Shown piece by piece: positions 1-8,618 of a DNA stretch of 64,000 nt. The translations under genes and the position numbers were made by a program. The stretch is taken from positions 1-64,000 of the forward strand of contig JAXMDK010000004.1 in assembly GCA_046348855.1 (NCBI GenBank), in the 5' to 3' direction. The DNA comes from TMP-24 sp046348855 (GTDB lineage: Bacteria > Pseudomonadota > Alphaproteobacteria > Rhodobacterales > Rhodobacteraceae). The notes under the pieces were generated by a model. That model had not been told where the DNA came from. It searched no databases and saw only the letters and a program-made list of their open reading frames with translations. The first letter of the stretch is position 1. The number at the start of each line of letters is the position of its first letter.

Positions 1-10
1 CTCGCAGCTT

Positions 11-64
11 GGTTCGATAAAAGCAATAATATCGAAAATACATGAAATGTCGAAAATTTATTGA
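11..64. repeat. Three 18-bp-period direct repeats upstream of the first operon
   Basis: The heptamers TCGATAA (14), TCGAAAA (32) and TCGAAAA (50) recur at an exact 18-bp spacing in an AT-rich stretch directly upstream of a TTGACA box at 61-66. Iterated sites on the same helix face at a promoter usually serve a regulator that binds as stacked units. The repeat is seen directly; the operator role is inferred, and no regulator gene lies next to it in the window. Confidence 0.5.
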
Positions 65-89
65 CAAGACGAAAGTCCGGCGCATGCTT
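61..89 (+). promoter_or_regulatory. Candidate sigma70-type promoter of the aminotransferase operon
   Basis: A perfect -35 box TTGACA (61-66) is followed about 17 bp later by a weak -10 (ATGCTT around 84-89). It sits 31 bp upstream of the chosen ATG at 120 and just downstream of the 18-bp direct repeats. The poor -10 would fit an activator-dependent promoter, which is inference. Confidence 0.4.
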
Positions 90-119
90 GGGCAACGAAA
101 CGCGCCAGAGGAATCGCCC

Positions 120-1037
120 ATGCCCATTGTCCCCACCCCGAAGATCTGGATGAACGCGACGATGGTGGACTGGGACAAAGCCAATGTTCACATCGGCACC
201 CACACGCTGCACTACGGCACCGGCATCTTCGAAGGCGTGCGCGCCTATGAGACCGACCGGGGCCCAGGCCTGTTCCGCCTGACCCCGCATATCGAGCGGC
301 TCTACCGTTCGGCCCACATCCTGGGCATGCCGATGCCCTATTCGGTGCCTGAGATCGTCGCGGCGACGAAAGAGGTCGTACGGACAACCGGCCTTCCTGC
401 CTGCTATGTGCGCCCGCTGGCCTATTACGGCTATGGCGAGATGGGCCTCGATACCGGGCCTTGCAAGGTTGACATCGCCATCATGGCCTGGGGCTGGCCC
501 TCGGTGCGCGGCGCGGCGACGGATGCGCGGGGGTTAAAGCTGAAGGTGTCCAGCTGGCGGCGGCACGACCACAACATCATGCCGCCCGAGGCGAAGACGG
601 TCGGCAACTATGTCAATTCCTCGCTGGCCAAGGCCGAGGCGCGCAGGGCGGGCTATGACGATTGCATCATGCTGAATCCGCAGGGGTTCGTGGCCGAATG
701 CACAGCTGAGAACATCTTCGTGGTGCGGAGCGGGGTTGTGCATACGCCGCCCCTTTCGGCGGGAGGGCTTGAGGGCATCACCCATGACACGGTCCGCACC
801 ATCGCCTGCGACCTGGGCTATGAGGTTCGGGCGACCGAATTGTCGCGGTCGGATCTGTATATCGCGGATGAAATCTTCGTCTGCGGCACGGCGTCCGAGG
901 TGAATATGGTCGCCTCGGTCGATGACCGCACCGTGGGCTATCCCGGCCCCATCGGCACGGCCGTCAAGGCCGCTTTCCAGAAGGCCGCGCGGGGGCAGGA
1001 TCCGAAATATTCCGCCTGGGTGGAGTTGGCGCAATGA
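120..1037 (+). CDS. Class IV aminotransferase (branched-chain amino acid aminotransferase-like)
   Basis: A PLP-dependent fold-type IV transaminase of 305 aa, the usual IlvE length. The start at 120 has AGAGGA about 8 bp upstream and begins MPIVPTPKIW; an upstream in-frame start at 42 would add a non-homologous basic leader. Visible family marks are FEGVRAY near residues 37-43, the likely Schiff-base lysine K159 in PEAKTVGNY, ECTAENIF and CGTASEVNMV near the C terminus. It opens a cluster of catabolic enzymes and overlaps the next gene by ATGA. It therefore more likely acts in catabolism of an amino acid or N-methylated substrate than in Ile/Leu/Val synthesis. D-amino acid transaminase activity cannot be excluded. 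Confidence 0.82.
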   Translation: MPIVPTPKIWMNATMVDWDKANVHIGTHTLHYGTGIFEGVRAYETDRGPGLFRLTPHIERLYRSAHILGMPMPYSVPEIVAATKEVVRTTGLPACYVRPLAYYGYGEMGLDTGPCKVDIAIMAWGWPSVRGAATDARGLKLKVSSWRRHDHNIMPPEAKTVGNYVNSSLAKAEARRAGYDDCIMLNPQGFVAECTAENIFVVRSGVVHTPPLSAGGLEGITHDTVRTIACDLGYEVRATELSRSDLYIADEIFVCGTASEVNMVASVDDRTVGYPGPIGTAVKAAFQKAARGQDPKYSAWVELAQ

Positions 1038-1822
1038 AGCTGACCGATGCCCAGCAGCAGGCGCTGGCCGACCGGCTGTTCGAGTCAGTGCGTGCAGGGC
1101 AGGGAATCGACCCGCCCTCGAACACGCTCGACTATGACTTCGATGATGCCTACCGCGTGCGACGCAAGCTGGTGGATCACTTGATCGCCGCCGGGGGCCG
1201 CCCCAAGGGGCACAAGATCGGCTTCACCTCGGAGGCCATGCAGAAGATGTACGGCATGACCGGGCCGGATTTCGGCATCCTTCTGGACAATATGTTCACG
1301 CCCCAGGACCAGCCTGTTCGCGTGAGCCATCTGTCGAATACCCGGGCGGAGCCGGAACTGGCCTTTGAACTGTCGCGCCCGCTGGAGGGCAAGGTGACCA
1401 TCGAGGACGTGCTGGCTGCAACCGCCCGTATCTGGGCCGCCGTCGAGGTGATCGACAGTCGGGTCGGCGCGATGAAGGCCAAGGCCAATGACTCGCTTGC
1501 CGACAATGCCGGCGCTGGCTGGGTTGTCCTGGGGTCGAAACCGCTGACCCCTGAGGAACTGGATGTGACCACGCTGACCCTCTCGATGGAGGTCGACGGC
1601 GTCGCCCAATCCGCCCCCGCGACCGATGTGATGCACCACCCCGCCGCGCCGCTGGCCTTCCTGGCCGGGAAACTGGCGGAACTTGAGGGCCTTGGCGGGC
1701 ATCTGAAGGCCGGGGATATCGTGATCACCGGCGCGCCGGTGCGCTCGGTAGAGGTCAAGGCGGGCTCCAAGCTTCATGCGGATTTCGGCCCTCTTGGCAC
1801 CATCGACCTGAGCTTCGAGTGA
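1034..1822 (+). CDS. 2-keto-4-pentenoate hydratase / HpaH-like hydratase
   Basis: A 262-aa member of the hydratase-decarboxylase branch of the FAH superfamily (MhpD/HpaH type), which adds water to 2-oxo-4-enoates in meta-cleavage routes using a divalent metal. The metal-ligand stretch RAEPELAFEL and a C-terminal VITGAPVRS motif are visible, and length is normal. It overlaps the aminotransferase by 4 bp and is followed 4 bp later by another FAH-fold enzyme. The pair resembles HpaH/HpaG of homoprotocatechuate degradation, but no ring-cleavage dioxygenase is in the window. The true substrate is unknown. Confidence 0.75.
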   Translation: MKLTDAQQQALADRLFESVRAGQGIDPPSNTLDYDFDDAYRVRRKLVDHLIAAGGRPKGHKIGFTSEAMQKMYGMTGPDFGILLDNMFTPQDQPVRVSHLSNTRAEPELAFELSRPLEGKVTIEDVLAATARIWAAVEVIDSRVGAMKAKANDSLADNAGAGWVVLGSKPLTPEELDVTTLTLSMEVDGVAQSAPATDVMHHPAAPLAFLAGKLAELEGLGGHLKAGDIVITGAPVRSVEVKAGSKLHADFGPLGTIDLSFE

Positions 1823-1826
1823 GATC

Positions 1827-2696
1827 ATGCGCCTGATCACCTTTGGCAAACCCGGAAACTGGACCGCCGCCTTCGACATCGCAGGCCGCGCCGTGACGCT
1901 GGACACCGCTGCCGGCGCCGCCGGCTGGGCCGAGACTGGCATGACCAACCGCCGCCTGCTGGCCATGGGGCCGGACAGGATGGCCGAACTGGCGAAAGTC
2001 GCCGCGACCCTGCCGGGCGCGCCGGTGGCGAGCCTGCGGCTTGGGCCTCCGATCCCGGATCCGCAGAAGATCATCTGCATTGGCCTGAACTATCACGACC
2101 ATGCCAAGGAAGTGGGGGCAACCCCGCCGCCCTCGCCGATCTTCTTTGCCAAATTCGCCAATTCGCTGGTGGGGCCGCAGGATGACGTGATCCCGCCGCG
2201 CGACGAGAACCATGTCGACTATGAGGCCGAACTTGCGGTCGTGATCGGAAAGCCTGGACGTTACATCAAGCGCGGCGATGCCCTATCCCATGTCGCAGGT
2301 GCAATGGCCTTCAACGACGTCTCGGCGCGGGATTTCCAGCTGGCGAACCAGCTTTGGACCAGCGGCAAGGCGGTGGATACCTTCGGGCCCTGCGGGCCTG
2401 CCCTGGTGACCGTCGATGACCTCGGCGACCTTCAGGACCTGTCCGTCAAAACACACGTCAATGGCGACACCGTGCAGGACGGCAACACCGCCTTGATGAT
2501 CTTCGGCATCGCCGAGCTGATCGAATTCCTGACCCGCGTCATGACGCTGGAACCCGGCGACATCATCGCCACCGGCACGCCCGCAGGCGTTGCCCGCGCC
2601 CACACCCCACCGCGCTTCCTGAAGGCGGGCGATGTTGTGGAGGTTGAAATCCAAGGGATCGGCACCCTGAAAAACACGGTCCTGGAGGCTGAATAA
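1827..2696 (+). CDS. Fumarylacetoacetate hydrolase family protein
   Basis: A 289-aa FAH-family protein with an N-terminal region beginning MRLITFGKPG and a C-terminal catalytic domain. Landmarks are ICIGLNYHDHAKEV, metal-binding DYEAELAVVIG, FNDVSARDFQ and ATGTPAGVARA. The family hydrolyses or decarboxylates 2,4-diketo acids (HpaG, acylpyruvases, ureidoglycolate lyase). It starts 4 bp after the HpaH-like gene and its stop overlaps the next start by one base, so it is translationally coupled. Specific activity cannot be read from sequence. Confidence 0.8.
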   Translation: MRLITFGKPGNWTAAFDIAGRAVTLDTAAGAAGWAETGMTNRRLLAMGPDRMAELAKVAATLPGAPVASLRLGPPIPDPQKIICIGLNYHDHAKEVGATPPPSPIFFAKFANSLVGPQDDVIPPRDENHVDYEAELAVVIGKPGRYIKRGDALSHVAGAMAFNDVSARDFQLANQLWTSGKAVDTFGPCGPALVTVDDLGDLQDLSVKTHVNGDTVQDGNTALMIFGIAELIEFLTRVMTLEPGDIIATGTPAGVARAHTPPRFLKAGDVVEVEIQGIGTLKNTVLEAE

Positions 2697-5116
2697 TGAA
2701 AGCGACGGCAGATGTGGTGATCATCGGCGGCGGCGTGACGGGCTGCTCGATCGCCTATCACCTGGTCAAGGCCGGGTTCAAGGATGTGGTCCTTTTGGAA
2801 CGGACCGAGTTGACTGCAGGCTCCACCTGGCACGCGGCGGGCGGCACCGGGGCCTTTGGCGGCAGCGCCAATGCGACCTTCCTGCACAAGTATTCCTTCG
2901 AGATCTATCCGAAGCTTGAAGTGGAAACCGGCCAGTCCTGCGGCTTCCACCATGTGGGCGAGATTACCTTGGGCCGCACCGAGGCGCGGGTGGAGCAGAT
3001 GAAGCTGCACCACACCCTGGCCAAGCGGAACGGGGTGGAAACCCATTGGCTGACGACCGAGGAATTGCTGGCCAAGGCCCCCGTGATGGACCCCACGACC
3101 ATCAAGGCCGCGCTTTTCGAGCCCTCCTACGGCCATGTGGACCCCTCGGGCGTGACCCATGCCTTCGCCAAAGGTGCGCGGGACAACGGTGCGGTGATCT
3201 ATCGTCAGGCCCCGGTGCTGGAAACCAACCAGCGTCCCGACCTGACCTGGGATGTGGTTACGCCGTCCGGGACGATCCATGCCCAGCGCGTGGTCAATGC
3301 CGCGGGCCTCTGGGCGCGGGAGGTGGCGGCGCTGGCAGGTATCCGTCTGCCGCTGATGCCGGTCGAGCACCACTACTTCGTGACAGAGACGATCCCCGAG
3401 ATCGAGGCGATGGGCCATGAGCTGCCGCTGATCGGGGATGCCGATGCCGAATATTACATGCGGCAGGAAGGCAAGGGCCTGCTTCTGGGCGTCTACGAGG
3501 ACGTTTGCGTTCATTGGGCTGAAAAGGGCACGCCCCTGAACTTCGGCCACGAACTTTTGCCGAACGCCTTGGAGCGAATCGAGCGCAACCTTGCCCAAGC
3601 TTGCGAAGCAGTGCCCTGCCTTGCCACGGCGGGGCTGAAGCGGGTGATCAACGGGCCGATGATCTTCTCGCCCGACCTCGCGCCCCTGATCGGCCCCTAT
3701 CCGGGCAAGGCGAATTACTGGACGGCTTGCGGCGTCATGACCGGTTTCAGCCAGTCCGCCGCCATCGGCATGGTGACCGCGGCTTGGATGAGCGAGGGCG
3801 AGCCGCCGATGGATGTCTTCATGTGGGATGTGGCGCGCTATGGCCGCTGGGCCGGCAAGGACTATGCCAAGGCCCGCACCGGCGACATGTATGCCACCCG
3901 CTTCAAGACGCTGTATCCTTACGAGGAACGCCCTGCAGGCCGCCCGGTGCTGACGACTCCCGCCTATGCCGTCTATCGTGATATGGGCGCGGTTTTTGGC
4001 GCTTCGGATGGCGTCGAATACCCGCTGTGGTTCGCACCCAAGGGGGTGGAGGCCAGGGACAGCCTGACCTTTCGCCGCCCGAACTGGTGGCAGCATGTGG
4101 GCACCGAGTGCAAGGCGCTAAGCGAGGGTGTCGGGATTATCGACATCTCGACCTATGGCAAGCACATCGTGCGGGGGCCGAAGGCCCATGCCTGGCTGGA
4201 TCGCCTGATGGCGAACAAGATGCCCACGCGCGACGGGCAGATGGTGCTGACCCCGATGCTGTCGCCCAAGGGGCGGCTGGTCGGCGAATTCTCGGTCTCG
4301 CAACTGTCGCCCGATGAGTTTCTGCTGGTCGGGTCCGGTACCGCCGACCGCTATCACCACCGGATATGGGAGGCCTATCTGCCCGCCGAGGGTGTCAGCG
4401 TCGAAAGCATGACGACGAAGCTCTGCGGCTTCTCCATCTCTGGCCCCAATGCGCGGGCGCTGCTCGAGAAGCTTTGCGATACCGACATCTCGGCCGAGGC
4501 CTGGAAATACGGCCGTATCGGCAGGGTTCAGATGGGACCTGCCGCCGATGCGATCCTGTCGCGTGTCGCCTATACGGGCGAGCTGGGTTTCGAGGTTCTG
4601 GCGCCCCTCAATTCACATCTGCCGGTGTTGGAGGCGCTTCTGGGCGCCGGGGTCGATCTGGGCGTTAGGCTGGCGGGTATCCGCGCGCTCAACTCCCTGC
4701 GCATCGAAAAGGGCTATGGCGCCTGGGGCCTGGAATATGCCCCGGACTATACACCCTTTGAGGCCGGGATGGGCAGGCTGGTGAAATTCGACAAGGGTGA
4801 CTTCGTGGGCCGCGAGGCTGCGCTCAGGGTCCGCGATGCCGCCCCCCGCTGGACCTATCGCCAGTTCGACATTGCCACCACCGATGCCGAGCCCTGGGGC
4901 GGCGAGCCGGTGATGCGGGGCGACAAGGTGGTGGGCTATCTCACCTCTGCCGCCTTCGGTCACCGCGTCGGCCATTGCGTGGCGCTGGGCTACATGAAGG
5001 GCGAATGCGCTGGCACCACCGATGGGCTTTACGTCGACATCCTGGGCGACCGCCGTGAGGTGACGGTCCGTACCACAGGCGCCTTTGACCCCGAAGGCGG
5101 GCGGATGCGGGGCTGA
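2696..5116 (+). CDS. FAD-dependent dimethylglycine/sarcosine dehydrogenase-like protein with GcvT domains
   Basis: An 806-aa flavoprotein of the DMGDH/SarDH/PDH-regulatory family. Residues 1-370 form a DAO fold with the dinucleotide motif VVIIGGGVTGCSIAYHL near 8-24 and a covalent-FAD-type segment GSTWHAAGGTGAFGG. A short FAO_M-like linker follows, then a GcvT folate-binding domain (about 430-700) and its C-terminal barrel (710-800). The family oxidatively demethylates N-methyl amino acids and passes the C1 unit to tetrahydrofolate. In this operon it suggests that the imported substrate is N-methylated. The GcvT domain argues against a simple D-amino acid oxidase. Confidence 0.82.
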   Translation: MKATADVVIIGGGVTGCSIAYHLVKAGFKDVVLLERTELTAGSTWHAAGGTGAFGGSANATFLHKYSFEIYPKLEVETGQSCGFHHVGEITLGRTEARVEQMKLHHTLAKRNGVETHWLTTEELLAKAPVMDPTTIKAALFEPSYGHVDPSGVTHAFAKGARDNGAVIYRQAPVLETNQRPDLTWDVVTPSGTIHAQRVVNAAGLWAREVAALAGIRLPLMPVEHHYFVTETIPEIEAMGHELPLIGDADAEYYMRQEGKGLLLGVYEDVCVHWAEKGTPLNFGHELLPNALERIERNLAQACEAVPCLATAGLKRVINGPMIFSPDLAPLIGPYPGKANYWTACGVMTGFSQSAAIGMVTAAWMSEGEPPMDVFMWDVARYGRWAGKDYAKARTGDMYATRFKTLYPYEERPAGRPVLTTPAYAVYRDMGAVFGASDGVEYPLWFAPKGVEARDSLTFRRPNWWQHVGTECKALSEGVGIIDISTYGKHIVRGPKAHAWLDRLMANKMPTRDGQMVLTPMLSPKGRLVGEFSVSQLSPDEFLLVGSGTADRYHHRIWEAYLPAEGVSVESMTTKLCGFSISGPNARALLEKLCDTDISAEAWKYGRIGRVQMGPAADAILSRVAYTGELGFEVLAPLNSHLPVLEALLGAGVDLGVRLAGIRALNSLRIEKGYGAWGLEYAPDYTPFEAGMGRLVKFDKGDFVGREAALRVRDAAPRWTYRQFDIATTDAEPWGGEPVMRGDKVVGYLTSAAFGHRVGHCVALGYMKGECAGTTDGLYVDILGDRREVTVRTTGAFDPEGGRMRG

Positions 5117-5235
5117 GGCGATGAACGTGGCCACTCCCCTTGTCGGCACCGTCTGATGCGCGATCCGCACGACTTATCCACAACAGAAGACCGGGCCAAC
5201 CGGCGTTCACCCAGCATCCAACACGGAGACCTTCC

Positions 5236-6018
5236 ATGCTGAACCGTCGTTCCCTTTTGGTCAGCGCCACAGTCTTGGCCCTTGCCACCCTTGCCGCCCC
5301 CGCGCTTGCCGAAAACGTGCTGAGAGTCGGCATTTCCTCGGGCTACCCGCCCTTTGACGTGCTGAATGCCGATGGTACGCTGTCGGGCTTTGACGTCGAC
5401 TATGCCAAGCTTCTCTGCGAGCGCATGGGCAAGACCTGCGAATTCGTCGATATCGAATGGGACGGCATCATCCCCGGCCTTCTGGCCAAGAAATTCAACG
5501 TGATCATCTCGTCGATGGGCATCAATGAAGAGCGTATGAAGCAGGTCGACTTCACCAACCCCTATTACAAAGGGCCGGCCTCGCTGATTGCCGCCAAGGG
5601 TGCGGGCTACACCGCCGACGCGGCGGGCACCAAGGGCAAGCGCATCGGCGTGCAGCGCGCCTCTGCGCATGAATGCTACATGCACAACAACATGCCCGAT
5701 GCCGAGATGGTGCAATACGCCACCCAGGAAGAGGCCAACCTCGACCTGATGGCCGGCCGGATCGACGCGATCCTGGTTGATGCGATCCCGGGCGACGCCT
5801 GGCTGAAATCCGATCCAGCCATCGGCGGGGCCTATGCGCCCATCAAGGACGATCTTTATGACGTGCAATGCTATGGCATCGGCAACGGCATCGCCCTTCG
5901 CAAGGGCGAAGAGGACCTCAAGAAGGCACTGGACGACGCGATCCAGAAAACCCGCGACGACGGCTCCTATGTGGAACTGTCCAACAAGTACTTCGGCCGC
6001 GACATTTACGGCAACTGA
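5236..6018 (+). CDS. Amino-acid ABC transporter substrate-binding protein
   Basis: A periplasmic solute-binding protein of 260 aa, SBP_bac_3 (polar amino acid/opine) family. The start at 5236 is preceded by GGAGA and begins a Sec signal peptide, MLNRRSLLVSATVLALATL ending APALA. The mature part has the family pattern LRVGISSGYPPFDV, GFDVDYAKLLCERMG and GIIPGLLAKKFNVI. It lies 119 bp after the flavoprotein and upstream of two permeases, so it should capture the operon's substrate. Confidence 0.88.
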   Translation: MLNRRSLLVSATVLALATLAAPALAENVLRVGISSGYPPFDVLNADGTLSGFDVDYAKLLCERMGKTCEFVDIEWDGIIPGLLAKKFNVIISSMGINEERMKQVDFTNPYYKGPASLIAAKGAGYTADAAGTKGKRIGVQRASAHECYMHNNMPDAEMVQYATQEEANLDLMAGRIDAILVDAIPGDAWLKSDPAIGGAYAPIKDDLYDVQCYGIGNGIALRKGEEDLKKALDDAIQKTRDDGSYVELSNKYFGRDIYGN

Positions 6019-6035
6019 ACGGGCAAGCCCCAATT

Positions 6036-6062
6036 CCGAACCCTGTGCCCCACCGGGTTCGG
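6036..6062 (+). terminator. Intercistronic hairpin after the binding-protein gene
   Basis: An 8-bp perfect stem, CCGAACCC (6036-6043) with GGGTTCGG (6055-6062) and an 11-nt loop, lies 18 bp after the stop. No clean U-run follows. This matches partial terminators or RNA-stabilising hairpins that keep binding protein above permease levels in ABC operons. The structure is seen; its function is inferred. Confidence 0.5.
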
Positions 6063-6261
6063 TGACTCTTCGACTTTACCCAATGGAGGGCGGGATGAAA
6101 CACCATCGCGGTGTTGGTCGGGCAGTTGCTGCAGACGACCCGGCCGCTTCGTCATCTCGCTCCGCTTGGTCCGCGACAAGGAGCCGTGATGAACGAACTG
6201 GTCTGGCCCGGGTGCGGGGTCGCGCTCAGGCGATTCATCCGAAAAGACCCGGAGGTGTCCA

Positions 6262-6963
6262 TTGACGACCAATATGCAACAGGCAGAGGCTACGGGCCGG
6301 GACTTTCTGGCCTCCGTGAACCGGCTTTTCGATCGCGCCTTTGCGTCGAAGTGCTTTCCCAAAGGCCTGGCTCAGCGCACCCGCGAGGTCAATGCAACCT
6401 GTTGCGAGGGTTTTTCCGCCCGCCGACGCGGCAATGTGCAGAGCTTCACCGGGTGGCGATCGGTTCATTTCGAGCAGGTCGAACCGGTGAAGGGTGGCAT
6501 CCGCTCTGCTCTGGATGCCTCTGAGGTTGAGGTCGAGGCGCTGGCAGCACTGACGATATTGAAATGTGCCTTCGCCGGCCTGTTCTTCGGCGGTTCGAAA
6601 GGGGTGTTGATGCTCGATCCCCGCGACTGGACGGCAGTGGAACTGGAACGGATAACGCGCCGGTTCACCCGGGAAATGGCGTGCCACAGACTGATCAGCC
6701 CAGCCCGCAACGTTCCTGCCGCCGACGTGGTCACGGGCGAAGGCGAATTGGTCTGGATGACCGACGAACACCGCAACATCTCGCCGATGGACGTGCTGAC
6801 GGCGGCCGCCTGCGTAACCGGCAAGCCGGTCTCGCGCAGCAGGATCGCGGGTCGGATGCTGGCGCGGCCTGCGGCGGAACCTGACTTCGGCACCTTGAGC
6901 AATGCGGCCGATGTTCCGGCGATCGAGGACGTTGCCCTCGTCTATAGCGATCTCCGGACCTGA
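6262..6963 (+). CDS. Truncated glutamate dehydrogenase-like protein (N-terminal domain only)
   Basis: A 233-aa ORF matching only the N-terminal dimerisation/substrate domain of Glu/Leu/Phe/Val dehydrogenases. Recognisable elements are GWRSVHFEQVEPVKGGIR, KCAFAGLFFGGSKG with the catalytic-type lysine region, and PARNVPAADVVTGEGELVWM. The Rossmann NAD(P) domain expected after about residue 190 is absent; the C terminus is an unrelated short tail. The start is TTG with a strong GGAGG 6 bp upstream (6251-6255), and the stop is 19 bp before a permease start. It may be a relic or a domain-only protein that binds an amino acid. It cannot catalyse normal NAD-dependent deamination as written. Confidence 0.7.
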   Translation: MTTNMQQAEATGRDFLASVNRLFDRAFASKCFPKGLAQRTREVNATCCEGFSARRRGNVQSFTGWRSVHFEQVEPVKGGIRSALDASEVEVEALAALTILKCAFAGLFFGGSKGVLMLDPRDWTAVELERITRRFTREMACHRLISPARNVPAADVVTGEGELVWMTDEHRNISPMDVLTAAACVTGKPVSRSRIAGRMLARPAAEPDFGTLSNAADVPAIEDVALVYSDLRT

Positions 6964-6982
6964 GCGGGGAGGGAGCCAGCAC

Positions 6983-7672
6983 ATGGCCAGTCTTTGGGAA
7001 TACCGCTGGCTCTTGTTGCAGGGGACGGGCATGACCCTTCTCCTGGGTTTGACCGGGCTGATCCTGTCCCTGCTGATCGGCCTTGCCGGATCGGCAGCCA
7101 AGATCGGCGGCGGCCCCGTCGCCCGTCGCATCGCCGGAAGCTACACGACATTCGTGCGCTCAGTCCCCGACCTCTGCATGATGCTTCTCCTTTTCTTCGG
7201 CGGTCAGACGCTTCTCAACAAATTGGGCGCCGCCACCGGCTGGTGGGAGAATTTCGACGTCAATGCCTTTGCCGCGGGCGTCGTCACCATCGCCTTCATC
7301 TTCGGCGCCTACATGACCGAAACCTTCCGCGGTGCCTATGGCTCGATCCCCACTGGCCAGTTCGAGGCCGCGCTGGCCATAGGCATGACGCGTCGCCAGA
7401 TGTTCCGCCTGATCACCTTTCCGCAACTGATGGGCTATGCGATCCCCTCGATCGGGGTGAACTGGATGGTGCTTCTGAAAACCACTGCGCTGGTCTCGGT
7501 CATCGGCCTGCATGACCTTGTCTTCTTCGGCATCTCGGCCGGGCGGTCCACCCGCAACCCCTTCACGTTCCTCATCGCCATCATGGCGATCTACCTCGTG
7601 CTGACCGCTGTCTCGGAATGGGTCCTGGCGTGGGCCGAACGGCGTTACACCAAGGGGAGGGTCAAGACATGA
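6983..7672 (+). CDS. Amino-acid ABC transporter permease (first)
   Basis: A 229-aa inner-membrane permease of the HisM/GlnP family. The start at 6983 has GGGGAGGGAG just upstream. About five hydrophobic segments are visible, with the cytoplasmic EAA loop GQFEAALAIGMTRRQMFRLITFPQ-type sequence that docks the ATPase. Its stop overlaps the second permease start (ATGA), so the two are translationally coupled and probably form a heterodimer fed by the binding protein at 5236. Confidence 0.88.
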   Translation: MASLWEYRWLLLQGTGMTLLLGLTGLILSLLIGLAGSAAKIGGGPVARRIAGSYTTFVRSVPDLCMMLLLFFGGQTLLNKLGAATGWWENFDVNAFAAGVVTIAFIFGAYMTETFRGAYGSIPTGQFEAALAIGMTRRQMFRLITFPQLMGYAIPSIGVNWMVLLKTTALVSVIGLHDLVFFGISAGRSTRNPFTFLIAIMAIYLVLTAVSEWVLAWAERRYTKGRVKT

Positions 7673-8418
7673 CCCTGCCCGAGTTTCAGATCTGGATCAC
7701 GGAGTTCTCGGCCCATTCCGCGCCGGTGGACTTCGTGCTGATCCTCTCGCACTGGGATACCTTCGCGTGGGGTACGCTGAACACGGTGCTGCTGGTGCTG
7801 ATCGGCCTTTCGGGCGGCGCGATCATGGCCCTGCCCATGGCCGTTGCCCGTTGGCGCAGCGCACCGGTGATTTCCCGGGCGATCGGCGCCTTCGTCTATG
7901 TCTTTCGCGGCACGCCCATGCTGGTGCAGGCCTATGTGCTCTATTACGGCCTTGCCCAGTTCGTCTGGGTCCGCGAGAGCTTCCTCTGGACGGTGCTCAA
8001 AGAGCCCTGGTGGTGCGCTGCCATCGCCTTTGCCGTCAATTCCGCCGCCTACCAGGTCGAGATTTATCGCGGCGGCCTTGCCGCCGTTCCCAAGGGTGAG
8101 ATCGAGGCGGCGGTGGCGGTGGGCATGACGCCGTGGCTGGCGCTTCGCCGCATCATCCTGCCTTCGGCCCTGCGGCGTTGCCTGCCGATGATCGCCAATG
8201 AATCGCTGTTCCTGCTGCATGGCTCGGCCATCGCCTCGATGCTGACCGTGATCGACGTACTGGGGGCGGGGCGCAAGCTGAACGCCACCTACTACCTGGC
8301 CTACGAAGGTTTCCTTGCCGCGACTGTCATCTACATGGTCCTCGTCTGGATCATTACCCGCATCCTCGCCTGGGTCGAGCGTCGCACCATGCGGCACCTG
8401 CGGCCCCTGTCCGCCTGA
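7669..8418 (+). CDS. Amino-acid ABC transporter permease (second)
   Basis: A 249-aa HisQ/HisM-type permease. The chosen ATG at 7669 overlaps the previous stop, with AAGGGGAGGG upstream. The EAA loop is GEIEAAVAVGMTPWLALRR. Its hydrophobic profile resembles the first permease. No ATP-binding subunit follows; the operon breaks off about 100 bp later in an SDR fragment. The ATPase must therefore be elsewhere or was lost. Confidence 0.88.
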   Translation: MTLPEFQIWITEFSAHSAPVDFVLILSHWDTFAWGTLNTVLLVLIGLSGGAIMALPMAVARWRSAPVISRAIGAFVYVFRGTPMLVQAYVLYYGLAQFVWVRESFLWTVLKEPWWCAAIAFAVNSAAYQVEIYRGGLAAVPKGEIEAAVAVGMTPWLALRRIILPSALRRCLPMIANESLFLLHGSAIASMLTVIDVLGAGRKLNATYYLAYEGFLAATVIYMVLVWIITRILAWVERRTMRHLRPLSA

Positions 8419-8427
8419 GAGGATGTC

Positions 8428-8514
8428 ATGTTGGAGCAAAGCTTCGATGGTCGAAACATCGTTATCACGGAAGGGGTGGCGATCCTTGTCATGTCATGTG
8501 TTGTCCGAAAATAA
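8428..8514 (+). pseudogene. 5' stub of a short-chain dehydrogenase gene
   Basis: A 28-codon ORF with AGAGG upstream begins MLEQSFDGRNIVITEG and then runs into unrelated residues and TAA. The first 16 residues resemble the N-terminal beta-alpha unit of classical SDR enzymes, where VITGG and a GxxxGIG loop should follow. The similarity stops near 8475, which suggests a deletion or insertion junction at the end of the catabolic operon. The match is short, so this is tentative. Confidence 0.4.
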
Positions 8515-8564
8515 CTGTTGTTTTACAGCGCAATCCCAAGATCCGCAGAGGGTTCGTCGCATAT

Positions 8565-8618
8565 GGCTCTCTCATCTTGATTCTGTGGGTCACAGGTTCA
8601 AGTCCGCTGGGTGCACCA
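8565..8618 (+). other. tRNA 3'-end-like sequence with CCA (possible attachment-site scar)
   Basis: The segment GGGTCACAGGTTCAAGTCC (8587-8605) is a good T-arm sequence, followed by GCTGGGTGC, a discriminator A and CCA at 8616-8618, as in arginine-type tRNA ends. The T stem pairs imperfectly (ACAGG against CCGCT). No matching 5' acceptor (GCACCCA) or D arm is visible upstream. It is therefore not a full tRNA gene. Such 3' fragments are typically left by integrases. The rest of 8515-8836 shows no gene. Confidence 0.45.

Noticed and set aside
8428..8514. Functional micropeptide gene
   Set aside because: Although it has AGAGG and ATG, its first residues read like an SDR N terminus and the rest is unrelated, so a broken gene is more likely.
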